From Lineus longissimus (lineage: Eukaryota; Nemertea; Pilidiophora; Heteronemertea; Lineidae), in contig NC_088318.1 in assembly GCF_910592395.1 (NCBI RefSeq), positions 16,308,349 through 16,368,348 of the forward strand: DNA of 60,000 bases. Direction: 5' to 3'. The notes under the pieces are model-generated. The model worked only from the letters and a program-made list of their open reading frames with translations, made no database searches and had not been told where the DNA came from. The position numbers were made by a program, and so were the translations under genes. Within the stretch, counting starts at the first letter, position 1, and the number at the start of each line of letters is the position of its first letter. Positions 47,752 to 59,773 of this stretch are shown here, piece by piece.

Positions 47752-48568
47752 ATCAGAGATATCATATTTATATGTTGTGGGATGTTTCATTGGTGAACAT
47801 GGTGAAGGAAACCACCAAACTATCAAAAGAAAGATGGCTACTCACAAAGGAATATCCCTTCATTCTAGAAGCCACATTGAGTAGGGTCTCAAATTCCCTT
47901 TTCAGGAACCAGTGACAAAAATCAATCATGCCAAGACCTTTGACAGTGACATTAATAAGGTTCTACCAAACCCTCAACCCCCGAGGTCCATAATACATAC
48001 ATCAGAGATATCATATTTCATATGGTGCGGGCTGTTTTATTGGTGAACATGGTGAAGGAAACTGCCAGCATGGAAGCAAGATGGCCGACTACTCCCACAG
48101 GGATACCTTTAAAGCCAGAAGCCACATTGAGTAGGCTCACAGACACCATTTGAGGAAGCAGTGACAAATATTACTCAAGCCACGACCTATTACTTATTTC
48201 ATTATATGGTGTAACCTTGGGAACGGAAATTACTTATTAATTCTAGCATTAGTAATCTCACGACTGGTATCTTCTAACATTGTCTAACATGTCTGACAGT
48301 AACACGCTGGATGATCCAGTGGCCCCAATTTCTCTTTATGGAAGCAGTCAGAAAAATCACTTCGAGTAAACTGTGGGACTCCTTTGAAGTCAAAGACACG
48401 CCCGATGTTTCGTATTTCATAAGGTGTCAACGGTTATTGGTTAGGGTTATTGCCTACTTATGGAAGCATGGCAGTTTCTCACACAGGAATTTCCCTCCAT
48501 GTTGGAAGCTATGTCGAACAGACAGATTTTCAAACTTTCTTTGTGGAAGCGCTGACGAAAATCTGCTT
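47752..48568 (+). repeat. Degenerate ~185-bp module, three copies
   Basis: Copies at 47752-47938, 48001-48186 and 48403-48568. They share, in order: a GA(T/G)(A/T)T-CATATTTCATA block, a TTGGTGAACATGGTGAAGGA block in the first two, an AGATGGC-ACTC-CACA block, an AGAAGCCACATTGAGTAGG block and a GGAA(C/G)CAGTGAC block. A fourth partial copy lies at 49365-49438. The third is the most diverged. Frames across them (47712-47915, 48311-48589) are not constrained. Confidence 0.65.
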
Positions 48569-48860
48569 GTTCATCTCTTCGAAATTTAAGAAGTGAACTT
48601 TTACAGATACTGCTTTTTTATTAATGGATGATGGCTTTTTACAATGCGATTGTTAGCTGCTGCTCCATCTGCTGTTGAGGAAGCAGGACTTAACCAAACA
48701 GCCATTCCATATACCCATGAAATCAATGAGACATCAGACAGTGCATATTTCATAACGGATGCACTGATCATTTTGATTAAAAGTAAAGTAATCAGGAAAG
48801 CATGAATGTGATAAGGCTTCTTCTTTAGTGCTTGCTTTGCACTCAAACTCCACCTGGGAA

Positions 48861-48955
48861 GAATGAGCGTTTTTACATGCCATTGCGGTTAGGTGCCAAT
48901 TCATGGGTTCATTTGTCTTGAGACTCCATCTTCGGCCAGAAGTAGAGTCCATGTA
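48861..48955. repeat. Dispersed repeat, copy 2 (related to 28561-28650)
   Basis: See 28561-28650. The minus-strand reading NWHLTAMACKNAHSS is open here, but the other copy has several stops in the same frame, so it is not coding. Confidence 0.5.
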
Positions 48956-49090
48956 AGGTAGTCATGTTCCTCACATGGTTGGGTCTTATGCTTGGCCTGG
49001 CATAGACACCAGATACAAGGAACCTCAGTTTTATGTCTCATTCAAAGGACTGTGGAGAGCCATGCACTTTAGTTCCTCTAAAGCCAAGCT

Positions 49091-49163
49091 GGTTCAACCG
49101 GAAATGCAATCCTGGGTTCTCTCCATGATCCAACCCGGTTAACCACTGGGCTATGTGCCCCTC
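49091..49163 (-). mobile_element. tRNA-derived SINE-like head
   Basis: The minus strand has a perfect A box (TAGCCCAGTGG) and, about 50 bp further, a B-box-like GGTTGAACCAG. The dispersed repeat at 48861-48955 lies downstream in the same orientation and may be its body. Confidence 0.45.
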
Positions 49164-49364
49164 ATCGATGGCTCATTAGAAAGTTTTTTTCTATCACGCT
49201 AGATGCTACCTTGAACCCTCCAACTTCCTTTTAAGAACAACAATCGTTCTATCTCTTCAAAATCCACGACACAACATCATCATCTTCTGCATTCAATTGG
49301 TTAGATTTCCCTCTTTAAGACTAAACAAGGCTGAGAAGGTTCAACTCCCCAATCAAGACAAATC

Positions 49365-49438
49365 AGATGTTTCATATTTCATACAGTGTGGACTGTTTCT
49401 ATGGTGAACGAACTGGCCTACTTATGGACGCAGAAGGG
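49365..49438 (+). repeat. Partial fourth copy of the ~185-bp module
   Basis: CAGATGTTTCATATTTCATA followed by GTGTGGACTGTTTCTATGGTG matches the start of the module at 47752 and 48403. Confidence 0.55.
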
Positions 49439-51334
49439 TCAACAGTTGGGTCCAATTCATCTCAGCAAGACCAAATCATCAAATGCGAGTTCCATGTGAT
49501 AAATGTTGAAAACTCTGATCGATTAGCTGAAATGAACCAGAGGCAATGTTGTCGATAGCTGAGGGTACAAAGAATGCAGAAATTATCAGCTGGCATTTAT
49601 GACAGAGTCCAGTAACAATGCACCGAGGCAAGAGCGGCACCCAATCAGCAATCAATTACTACGGTAATTGCAGAAGTTACCACAGGAAGACTTGGGTGAA
49701 ACCAGGAAATGATAATGGTGATCATTTTATGTAGTGTACATTGCCTGCAGCAGAAGAAGCGATGCTCATTTTTATGATGAGTTGTGTTTAATTTTCATAT
49801 TTAGTGTTCTCTTGTATTGACTAGTGTTCTTTTTCCTATCTTTTAAATCGCCAGATATGAATAACGTTTGCTCCCCATGGAGAAATTGAAACCCTTTTCT
49901 GTTCAAATTTTTTTGGCGACAGTATGGAGAAGTGAACTAGCAACCAAACTTGCCTTACGAAAATTTCATGACACACAATATTAGACCCTTTTAAATACTT
50001 TTTGCTAGCCTTGGTTGATTTCCCGCACAAATTGGGATTCTTGTCTCCGCGGACAACAGGAGTGAACCATAAAAGTCAAGAACATGATAAGACCCCCAAT
50101 GACATTTCCCTTTCTCCTGGCCATGACCAAGCAACCCCAGACAGATTAAATTTGAATCTGCAGACAAATATTTCAGAGTCTGGGAACAACTTTCCATCCT
50201 CTTTTATTACGTCAACTTCCTTGAAAATCTTGTCAACTCAGATTGGATACACATTGTCATTTTTCAGCAAGACTCACAATCTCATCAATTCTTGATCAGC
50301 GAGCAAGGTATCTACCTAAATTTGATTACTGTGAGGTGTTGTTGGGATTGAGCTCTTTTTAAAGTCCTTTATAAGATTTCTTATTAGGTTAGCTGTTACA
50401 CCAAAATGAGGTTTGGCCTCCTTTTGTCAACTTTGCCCAGTGATGCTTCTGCGATTTTCTATAAAACACAAATAATTGTTTTCTCCAGCCAACTTCTTCA
50501 CTGTGACCTGGGATCATTATCACATACGACAAAAACCTCCCGTTTTCAGTTGTCATTGCTGGTACCTGTGAGAAGAATTGGTGACTGTTGCGACTAGCAA
50601 TCAATGTCAAACCCAGCTATCCACAATTACTTTATTTCTCATAGCAACATCTTTGGTAGCAGGTCAAAGCAACATAAAGTACTATCAGAAAAGGGCTCTG
50701 AACTTCTGGAAGAACGAATTCAATCCCAACACCTTCACAAATTACTATTGCAATGAGACACACTATAGTAACTGCAAAAATGTTATATACCACCGTTAAC
50801 GAATAAAAAATGCTAATCTCAAAGACAATATCCCATCCAAGTGTTCCAGGGCAGGAAAAAACAAAAATCAGATTACTGGGAAAAGAGCAATAAGGGTTCT
50901 GTTAAGTGACAATTATTGCAGTTGTAATGCTATAATGGATTCCTCACCTGTACAGTAAAAGTCCCATTTACAACCTCTCTTTAAATCGATTTGATACATT
51001 ACCTTTTTTGAAACACACAGTACACAATATCTTCTAAAGATTTCTGGCTGTAAAACTGGAGGTTATTAAAACTATCTTATCTATGCAAGAGCCCTGCTTA
51101 TATCTAAATGAACAGGATCGAGTTGCAAAAACTAAGACTTGAAATTATGTTGCCTTGTAAAAATAACAGTGGCAATTATGTTTCGGCCTTGATAACAACT
51201 AAGCCAACAGAAAAGTTTAAATAAGGCAGTGTTTCTATCACCGTGATGTAGTGCAAAATTAGATTTTCAAGGCAAAACATAACACAGTGGCACAGCAACA
51301 GTAGCACGTTTTGTCAATGTTTGTCCTGGACTCT
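49439..51334. other. No secure gene
   Basis: The plus-strand frame at 50002-50295 is polar and serine/asparagine-rich after an acceptor-like CAACAG. At 50650 an excellent plus-strand acceptor (TACTTTATTTCTCATAG) opens a 36-codon polar frame (LSEKGSELLEERIQSQHL). Either could be a real exon on the plus strand, but no partner exons were found. Confidence 0.3.
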
Positions 51335-51457
51335 TCAAATTTGGAATGCAGACATCTTTGAGGCATCTGTACATGTTGACAAAGAACTGCCATAACTATG
51401 TTTAACCTCTTCCAGTTCCAGTAAATCTTCACCCATCGGCAAGGACGTATTTATCGC
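51335..51457 (-). CDS. C-terminal exon candidate of the same helical protein
   Basis: A strong acceptor (GACTGTTCATCAACTTCTAG) opens a phase-0 frame of 40 codons that ends in TGA at 51335. It starts AINTSLPMGEDLLELEEVKH and ends in a serine/threonine-rich tail, SKMSAFQI. Acidic and polar composition is what a disordered C-terminus would show. Joining it to the exon at 52103 preserves frame across a ~645-bp intron. No clear AATAAA was noticed shortly downstream. A competing open frame of 60 codons overlaps it on the same strand, so choice of frame rests on the splice site. Confidence 0.4.
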   Translation of the reverse strand, partial: AINTSLPMGEDLLELEEVKHSYGSSLSTCTDASKMSAFQI

Positions 51458-51850
51458 CTAGAAGTTGATGAACAGTCATCAACAACTTCCTGCAGGGAGG
51501 ACCCCGCTCATTTCCACAGACCCAAGGCATGGAAATATGGTGATGGCATAACCATGCATTTCCCCCACAGGGACATTTCTTCTGGCTTGTCATTACAATC
51601 TGCTTTCCCAATAATTTGTGGGGGAATTTGCAAGATGGCACTTTTTACAGTTTTAGCCTGTTTCTATCCAGATATGACAAGAAAAGCAATCAGAAGTTTG
51701 TAAACAAAAAATATTTTTACCAACTTTTGGGGACATTTTACCAATCAGGTTGCCTCTCAAAAGCATCAGAAAATAATGCAGCACAACTGTCGATGAACAC
51801 GATAAAAATTTGATAGACACCGCAATAATTTTATCGTTCAAAACTGACTG

Positions 51851-51935
51851 ACGGACAGATGTACAGAAAGGCGGACAGACACCACTCAAAGAGCTATTCT
51901 AAAAGCTCAGCCGACTTTCGTCAGCTGAGCTAAGT
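51851..51935 (+). mobile_element. 3' end of an element with terminal hairpin
   Basis: ACGGACAGA-type direct repeats lead to a hairpin at 51904-51931 (AGCTCAGC ... GCTGAGCT with an inner GAC/GTC stem) followed by A. The same plan (GGAC repeats, then AGCTCA hairpin, then A) as the end of 43885-45005, but a different sequence. Confidence 0.5.
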
Positions 51936-52102
51936 ACTGGTTGTATGCGATCAAACATGGGACCTAAGAGGTGACAGGCACTGATGACACCACTGTGACA
52001 ATCCGACAGTGACAGGTGCTGATCATCCACCAGGAGATAGCTCGTACTTTCTTGAATCCCTCGCTGTGTCTGGATCGGCTTGTAGAACAGGGGTATTTTT
52101 AC

Positions 52103-52252
52103 CTTTTGAAGCATCAAGTTTGTAATTGTCGTCACCATTTTATCAGCTAGTTCTAGAAACAGCTGCAGAACACTATCTTCTCTCTGAAAGTTGATAAGCC
52201 AGATGGCAGTTTCATGCCTGTAGTCATCACAGTTGTCATTTAATGGGAATGG
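52103..52252 (-). CDS. Internal exon of an unrecognised helical protein
   Basis: A 150-bp exon candidate of exactly 50 codons, phase 0 at both ends. The 5' border is a CTTAG acceptor whose TAG is in frame, so the open frame begins exactly at the splice site. The 3' border is the donor AAAAG|GTAAAA. It reads PFPLNDNCDDYRHETAIWLI, then NFQREDSVLQLFLELADKMV and TTITNLMLQK: charged and leucine-rich, typical of helical repeat proteins. The polypyrimidine tract before the acceptor is weak, which lowers confidence. Its phase fits the terminal exon candidate at 51457. No family recognised. Confidence 0.5.
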
Positions 52253-53569
52253 CTAAGCCTTCGATTTGAATTAGGTTTGAACACACATCAATTCACATTG
52301 TACAAAAGACATAAAACATGTAAAATGTAGCCTTGAGCCAGCTCCAACATCTTAAGGCTGCCATTAAATTCTATTCCACACTTATTTTCAACTCATTAGA
52401 TCTGTTACAATTTTCTCCAATTAAAATGTTTTTGATGGATGTTAAGATAAAATAATCTGCAAAATGAAGAGCAAAACAAAATTTCGTTTTATGAGAGCAA
52501 AAACTCTTTTCATCAGAAAGCTCTGTCTTCTTCGTCTAACTCGATACACTCAAAGCCCCAGATTGGTCCTCTAAACAGTGGTCTGGGAACAAATTACAGA
52601 ACAGTGAAAGAGGACATGATCAAGTTAGATGAGTGTGGATTAGTTGGATACACTAAACCAACTAAACCAACAGAATAATTCACCATTAGCATGAATATCT
52701 AAAATTGCAATTACAGCCACAAAGACAGAGGATAAGGGTCAACAGACAGGTTGTGCTAACTAATCTTTAGATCTCCAATTCTTAACTGGCGATCTTGATC
52801 TAATTGGGTGGGAAATAGCCACTAAAATGAGAGAATGGAGATGACAAAGTTCATCAGTCATGCAATCTTCAAGCAGAATTATTTACTGAGCACTTCAGTC
52901 CAAGCACGTGGGGGGTCAAAATGAGGTTACATGGTGCCCAAGCAGATATTAATTTTTCCCATAGCACATGTTGTAAAGATCCTAAAAACAGTTCAATATG
53001 TCATTAATATCCATTCATTGATTTCTTTATATCATATTCCGTTGAAAGTGTCATATACATGTAAGCAACTGTGGCAGTAACCAAATATCTGTCAATGTGG
53101 GCATAGTGTCAGGGTATTGGAAAACTATGGATTACAAAACTATGGATTGGACAGGGATTGTCTGACTGACAGTCTTCACTCTCCCACCTTCTTGACATGT
53201 GCCCTGTTCGCCAGGGGTTTGAAATATCAAGAGGCGGAGCATACCTAATCCCCCTCAGTCTTCAACAGAAACAGAAACCATTAGTTTTGGATAACATTTG
53301 AACTTAAAACCTAACAATTTATCATCAAGTCAATTTTCTAAGTGCAGTGGGACAACAAATGTCTTATTGCAACCAAAGCAAGCACTTAAATCTGATCCAA
53401 GTTAATCCAGCATTCCTTCTTCACTAACCCCAGACTGCAAGGACATCATATGGATTAAGCTAAATTGCTACTCCTTTGGGAATAGCAGAAATACAAGCTC
53501 TTGACTCAAAGACCAAGTCCCAAGAACATGACTTACATGGCTTACTCCTAAACGTCGAGAGAAGTAGTA
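52253..53569. other. No gene seen
   Basis: AT-rich noncoding sequence; would be intronic if the helical gene candidate is real. Confidence 0.45.
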
Positions 53570-53950
53570 TTTGACATCTTATACGAAATCTTATAATACA
53601 GCTGTGCAATGGTGCTGAAGTGACAGTACCCGAGAAACTGGTCGGTGAGATCTACCTTATCACAAATTTCAGTAATTTACATTTCTTGACCTTTCTTTAA
53701 ACTAGATCAGCTTTGACCCATTCACAGTGAATTCTCACAATTGTGTATGTTCCATCAGTGTTCTAAGAAAGTGCGGCAGTTTCTAACCAAACTAAACACA
53801 TCAATCGATGTTTTGAGGGCAATACCTTTAATCCGCCATATCACTTCTTACAAATTCCATAGTGCACCACCTGGAGTAATACGTCGCAGAAATTTCCGAT
53901 ACCAACTTAATTTGCTGGCAGTGGGTCAGACAGAGTCTTGATCCTGAGAG
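53570..53950 (-). other. Coding-like frames on both strands
   Basis: On the minus strand, a frame near 53580-53690 reads VDLTDQFLGYCHFSTIAQLY, and another near 53850-53945 reads QQIKLVSEISATYYSRW up to a donor-like TTT|GTAAGA. On the plus strand, a 66-codon frame lies at 53741-53941. A near-consensus minus-strand donor (CAT|GTAAGT) sits at 53535. The region may hold an exon of the helical gene candidate, but the frames conflict and none is secure. Confidence 0.2.
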
Positions 53951-54012
53951 TCACCAGCTCTGGCTCAAACCCAATCCACTATTATGGCAGAACCTATTCC
54001 TCCTCGGAAATG

Positions 54013-54186
54013 TTGGAGATTAGCAGTAACATTGAGCTTATTATTCTTATGGGTTGAAGGCAGTGCTCCTTGGAGATTAGCAGTTACATTCAGCCCATTA
54101 ATCTGATGGGTTGAAGGCAGTGCTTTTTGGAGATTAGCAGTAACATTCAGGCAATTATTCTGATGGGTTGAAGGCAGTGCTTTTTA
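54013..54186 (+). repeat. 57-bp tandem repeat, three units
   Basis: TTGGAGATTAGCAGTAACAT recurs at 54013, 54070 and 54127, each unit ending GGGTTGAAGGCAGTGCT. Confidence 0.92.
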
Positions 54187-56617
54187 GAAATTGTAACCAA
54201 GTTGAACTGTCGGTCCTAAAAGGTTAAAAAAGTTCCTTTCGATACCTTTTCTAGACATGCTAGGTGTTGAAAACAACCTGACCTGCAAACTCAGTGTAAT
54301 CAGCCAAGGTTAAGTCTTCCAATAAAACCTTCCCAATATGAAGTATCAAACTTGAACTTTTAAATTGTTCTCAAGGCCATCCTCTGCCGAGCACCAGACA
54401 AGCCAAATGGCGGACTTCCACACTTTTTCAGAGAAACAATCTGTAATCATTAATTAAAACACCCGAACAGCAATCTTGGAATATCATTAATCACTAGCAA
54501 CTTGCTGTTTCTGTTGGTAGCAAAGATATCAGAAGGCAAGACACTGGCACTTAACTAAGCACATCACCCAGTTGAGTAAAAAAAGACCAATCCAGTTTCC
54601 ATTGGGCATAATTGGATGGAAGCTGACATATTCTCTGGTAGCCACCACAACAAAAACGAGAGTAATCCATGCCATCCGATATTCCTATTTGTGGTAAACC
54701 CAATTCATTACAAAGTTTGAGTGGGTTGGGTTCTCATTGTTAGAGCGGGAATGGTCAGGTCTACACTGTCGTCTCAATTATCATAACCAAACGATGTGAT
54801 TGTCTGAACTCCAAGATGCAGTACCAGGTGGAATATGAGGTCTGTCACCTAAGAATCTGTTGTCAATAGCCAGACACCCTCCCACCAATCTGTCTGCTGT
54901 CTTATTGTTGAAGCAAGAATAGCCTGTAATATCGTTTCAGTTATAACCAAGTGATGTGATTGTCCAATCCCTCCTCCCTCCGCAATGTGGAACCAGGTAA
55001 AAATGTGAGGTCAGTTGCACCCAAATTGGTTAGAGACCCTGCCTGTCTGGCTGAAAGCAAATTAATTTCAGTATCTCCGGTAGTGAAATGATGCTGCTAA
55101 CAGAATCATGCCAGTGTCTACTTCCATTACAGACCATCAAAATAATACTCCGAGCTTTGCCGGAACTAATGAATATCTGAAATATCTAAAAATCACAATC
55201 ATTGTGATACATTCCATATTTCGGTATAGAAAACCCCTCAAGGGTTACTGAACGAACCTGGGTCATGCTCCCCAACACAGCCATGACTTACAGCAGTATT
55301 GGGCAATATTATACAAATTCGTTAGGTTGTAATGGGTAGTTTACAACAAAAACTATGCATAAATCTGGAAAAATCATTTCGAACTAGACTCCCTGGTGTC
55401 CCAAAGTAGTTCTTTCTCATTACAAACTATTTGGCCTGAGCCAAGATTATTGTCCTTAGTTACCGACATGACCGAGATAAATCACAAGGTAGAAGATGCC
55501 ATCCTTATTACAATGGTCGTACATTTTGTCTGCATTTATTATGTATACATGAATTGTATTTATCATACAGCAAATTACAATAATGGTCCAACAGTGCTGA
55601 AATATACAACTGTTACACTAACATGAAAGGCGATCATGAGTTGACACAACTTCAACACATGGCTCAGGAACAAAATGATACTATCGACAATCACGAGCGG
55701 CAACACACATAAACTTTTCTTGTCTCTGGTTATCTGCCTCTTGATAAATGTGAATTCATCACGCATTGATTCTGTGATATCTCTCACGACATTCACATTA
55801 ATCATATAACATTTTTTATCCTAACCACGTTAAGTGCGCGTGTCCCATTCCACCACAGTTCCCAGTGGAGTTTCATTTACTCTAAACCGCTGATTATAAA
55901 CAAGCACTTTCAAACCCATGCAACCTGCAATAATAAACGCTGGCTATGAGCAAGAAAACGTTTTTGGTTCGGGGAGGGGGGGAGGCCAGTCAACACAGGG
56001 TTTGATATTGATCACAGTTTGGTGCAATCAGCAATTATCTCAGAAACTGCTCCTTAGACTAGCATTTATTCTACTTCACAAAGGCGTACTAAATGCAAAT
56101 TTACGATGAGTTGGACAGTCCCCAAAGGAACAATCACCAGCGAAAAAGTTGATAAATGAATTGAAACACATTAGCATGCCGCCACAATTCTGTGATGACT
56201 GCCATCTCAAAGAGTTCAAATCAATCATACTAAGGAAACATTTTATTTAAACCTAATGACAGGGTTTCCAAAATGGCATAGACGACTGGATTGACACAAC
56301 TGACCTTTCCTTTCAATCTCATCAATTTGCGACACATTGATACTGAAAGTCTTGCAGCCCAGGGATACATACTTCATGTCAGGAAAACAATCCAATCATG
56401 GAAGTGGCTCCAGACCTGGTGTAATAGGTTATTGTTTAAGCAAGTGGTAACATCTTTCTGACAGGAAAATAAATCTTCTGACACCTAAATCTCAAAAACG
56501 ACTGATGTAGGTCATTATACATGAACAATAAGATGGTTATTATCTTCCACTGAACACCATAGTCATCTTAAATGAAGCAGTTATTGAGGACATTATATTG
56601 GTTGTAATTCACATCAT
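54187..56617. other. No secure gene
   Basis: A minus-strand frame at 55575-55805 (RDEFTFIKRQITRDKK then a hydrophobic stretch) is coding-like and could be an exon of the helical gene candidate. It lacks a clear donor. Confidence 0.35.
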
Positions 56618-56850
56618 TATGACATATATTGTTTTGTACTCATGTTGGAGAGACATTTGCAATATTTACCAGCACATGGTTATGACAAATATTGTTTTGA
56701 ACTCATGTTGGGGAAAATTTGGCAATATTGACCAGCATATGGTTATGACAAATATTGTTTTGAACTCATGTTGGGGAAAATTTGGCCATATTTACCAGCA
56801 TATGGTTATGACAAATATTGTTTTGTACTCATGTTGGAGAGACGTTACCC
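56618..56850 (+). repeat. 63-bp tandem repeat, nearly four units
   Basis: TATGACAAATATTGTTTTGA recurs at 56618 (as a variant), 56681, 56744 and 56807. The unit is a multiple of three and stop-free, so an 85-codon plus-strand frame with a 21-residue repeat (NIVLNSCWGKFGNIDQHMVM type) results. Confidence 0.9.
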
Positions 56851-57304
56851 AGTAAAGACACACTTTTTACAGTCTGCGATTTGGCTTCAGATGACACAAG
56901 TACGTTCTTCTCCAATTGTATTGTTGTGGTTTGCTGGTGGTATCAAACGCCAATGTCTCGCTTGGTATGAGTGATGTTCTGGTTTCCTGACAGGATACAG
57001 GCAGTCAGATTGGCGCTGTCAGGGAAAATCAATCAATATGTCAACTCCATGATCATCCATTCTACTTCTATTTACGCATTTGATTGAGATGGTGATTATC
57101 ATACATGGCGAGGGGAAGTACAATTTTCCCTCTGGCATTTTATCGTGAATTTCATGTAACTTACAGTTATACAACATCTTGATCCCCAAAGCGCTGACAT
57201 AGCAACTCCCATATGCCTATTTGCAGCCTGCTCTGGTAAAATTAGACACTGGCACTAGTTTGTCTCGTTCAGGAAAAAACGGGAGAGCTTAACTTGACCA
57301 ATAC

Positions 57305-57470
57305 CAAGCTTTATGCTAAGTTTGAAGAAACTTATTATATGTTTCAACGATATCTCCAGCCTCCTGGCCATTTGAACAGCCTGATCTTTCATTGTCCCTC
57401 TTTGGGTCCCTGAAGCAATTGCTGTAAACACCACAAGTCCATTTGGCAACTTTTGTCTCCGAACATACTG
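57305..57470 (-). CDS. Internal exon candidate, possibly of the same gene; weak VWA-like pattern
   Basis: The frame opens in phase 0 right after CTAG at 57471, where the in-frame TAG is itself the acceptor. It reads QYVRRQKLPNGLVVFTAIAS followed by GTQRGTMKDQAVQMARRL and a second hydrophobic strand. A hydrophobic strand ending in F-T, a serine-containing loop, an amphipathic helix and another strand is the layout of a von Willebrand A or Rossmann-type unit. The metal-binding aspartate expected after the strand is replaced (FTAIAS rather than a TDG type), so the assignment is tentative. The 3' border is uncertain: G|GTATTG at 57305 and CAA|GTTAAG ten bases further on are both possible, and the frame stays open to a TAG at 57255. 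Confidence 0.42.
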
Positions 57471-59622
57471 CTAGTTGTCACTGATGGTTTCGAATAATGA
57501 TACCGAAATAACCTCGGGGTGATGTTCCATGTCTGTGATACTGATTTCATACTACAGCCTGTGAGGCAAGAGAGCCCTTAGTGAACCTAGTCATGCTCAT
57601 TAATGTTATAAAGGTCTGGTGATCGGGCTGTGATATCGATACAGACACAGGCCTTGAAGTGGTTGTTAGTCTGTGAGGCTATTGCCGAAGCTGCTTCATG
57701 AATGGCTTGTCAGAGCCGGAGTTAGCCCGCTGTCTGTAGCATCAAGACACTAGGAGTATCACTCCCCGCGGAAAAGATACTAGTCAATCAGTGTCAACCA
57801 GTGTGCATGTAACTCAATTGGCAATTAAAAAGACCCCATTTCATTTCCCAATAACATGAATAAAGAAGTTACAATGAATTTGTGATTTCTAACCTGAAAT
57901 ATCCGCACACTACCAAAAGTTGAAATAATCCCATCTTCCATGTCTTCATGACAGCCAATTCTTTCCAACTTTTTCAATTTCTCCTTTTAATTCATCTTTA
58001 CAACAGATCGAAAAGAAGACACGTCTTTGGAATCCACTGAATTTGAAAAGGGATCATTAAAGTAATTTTAATTACTGTAAAGAGTTTTAAGAAACTCCCA
58101 GCATTCTATTTCAATAAACTTAAAAGTGCCAGCTAAGCAGTCAAAGTCCTCATCAACATTACCAGCAGAGAGATGTCTTGTCGGCAGGATATAGTTTTTT
58201 TTGGAAAGAAGTAGAACTAAAAGTTAACAGCACCCTACCATTTCTTTATATTGAGAGATCCAAAACTAAATAGTCCGGGAGCTGAGTGACTTTTATTAAA
58301 CATGGAAGCTTCAAATGATTTGAATGTGTTGTGGGATAGAGAACGCCTACCTGACCATAGAAACCCAATTCTTAAGTTTTTCCTGTGTGGCCTCATCATT
58401 GGACTTCGAACAGATACAAACATGGTGCCTCTGAGTGAGATAAGCATGTTTATATTTGTTTTTAAGTGGCTGTGTGGTTGGAAATTACAAAGTTGCAAAA
58501 TCTATCTGACAAATGTCTGACGCCACTTCAAGACCATTGATATCATCCCACCAAACGAATGTTCACCCACGATACATTTTATAACGTCCCAAAATCAAAG
58601 CCGATTCTCTCACCAAACTGATCACCACTCACTTGGCATTCATTAGAGGCACTCTTGCTTCACAAAGCAAGCAAATTCTATGTCGCTTGTCTGAACACGC
58701 TAAACTATCGGTGAAACGCCAATGTGTGATTAATACCTCATTATAAACCCCTAGCTGATAACCTACTGAACACCTCAATGATGGATAGTTTCCCTGGTGG
58801 AAAAGCTAACTTGGCATGCTTGTGATAAATAGACTGAATTTTTTTTCCTGTATTGCTAGTAGGTGAAAAATTTAAAAAATGCCCTATTTGTGTTCTGCTA
58901 TTCCTTAAGCTTTTCTGCTGAAATTGTCATAGCAATCATATAAACAGGACAAGGAAGAGACACATTTCATGTCCACAACCAACATTGGAGATCAGTTCCC
59001 TCCTCGCCTCTTTTTCAAAAGCATTATGAAATCACTATGTTCTCAGAACCAATCCTGCTGGTAGTTTGTTCGTATGTGGTCGGTTGGTTTTAGCCGACTT
59101 TTGATAAGAATCTCATGGGTTCCAAGCTTGCCAGTGCCACTCTATACCCTAAACTTGCCAAGCAATAGGTGCGCTCCTTATCATCTTGAGATAAGTTTCT
59201 GGATAAAGCTGGGAATGACTGTATAGTGCCTTGGGACTATTATAATCCTATTTTGTTCAAAAAAAATAATACACTCCAAAGAAAATTTAAGACAAATGCA
59301 TTTTCCACCACATCAGAATTGTCAAACGACTCCAAATGAAGTGGGCAGGAAATCATAATGACACAAAAACGAGATCTGCAGCAATCTTGTGCATTACCGC
59401 GTCATTTGCTACCGATCAATGACAGGTCAGGGGAAAAATGCCCCAGATTCCAGTGTTCAATTGACTGTGAAGTTGATTGAAAAATTTCAAGGAGATAATT
59501 GGTTCTGGGCTATTTTTAGGCAGCCAATTTTGACTGGTGTAAATGCGGGGCGAAAGGAACAGATCAGAAGAGTATCTCGAATGTTCACCAAAAGGGGTGG
59601 GGATAAATGTAAATGGGCTTAC
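57471..59622. other. No secure gene; possible small exon near 58.8 kb
   Basis: A minus-strand stretch at about 58770-58840 reads YHKHAKLAFPPGKLSIIEVF after an acceptor-like TTCAG and before donor-like GAG|GTGTTC or AG|GTTATC. It could be a further exon of the helical gene candidate. The rest shows nothing. Confidence 0.3.
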
Positions 59623-59773
59623 CACCTGTGCAAGTACTCCCATCAAAACATTGTAAGCTCCATCATGTCTATTACTGCCAGCCAATGACTTCAACTGCTT
59701 CAGACAATTTTTTTGGAATATTGCCTCTAACAGTCTCACAAGCATTTCTTGTGTTGCAAGGCTTTCAGTTCCA
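59623..59773 (-). CDS. Internal exon of an unrecognised helical protein
   Basis: A 151-bp exon candidate with excellent borders: acceptor after a pyrimidine tract (TTTGATCTCCTCTAAAG|T) and donor GTG|GTAAGC. The frame is closed just upstream by a TAA that would lie in the intron. It reads GTESLATQEMLVRLLEAIFQ and continues with QLKSLAGSNRHDGAYN to VLMGVLAQV. The pattern is of amphipathic helices, as in HEAT/ARM-type or other all-helical scaffolds. It enters with one base completing a codon and leaves in phase 0, which fits the phase-0 start of the candidate exon at 57470. I do not recognise the protein. The opposite strand is also open here (59389-59688) but has no comparable splice sites. Confidence 0.5.

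Noticed and set aside
58235-58520. Opposed frames of 87 (-) and 72 (+) codons
   Set aside because: No splice sites in agreement and no recognisable motif on either strand.
59389-59688. 99-codon plus-strand frame
   Set aside because: It is the antisense of a minus-strand exon candidate that has good splice sites on both sides.
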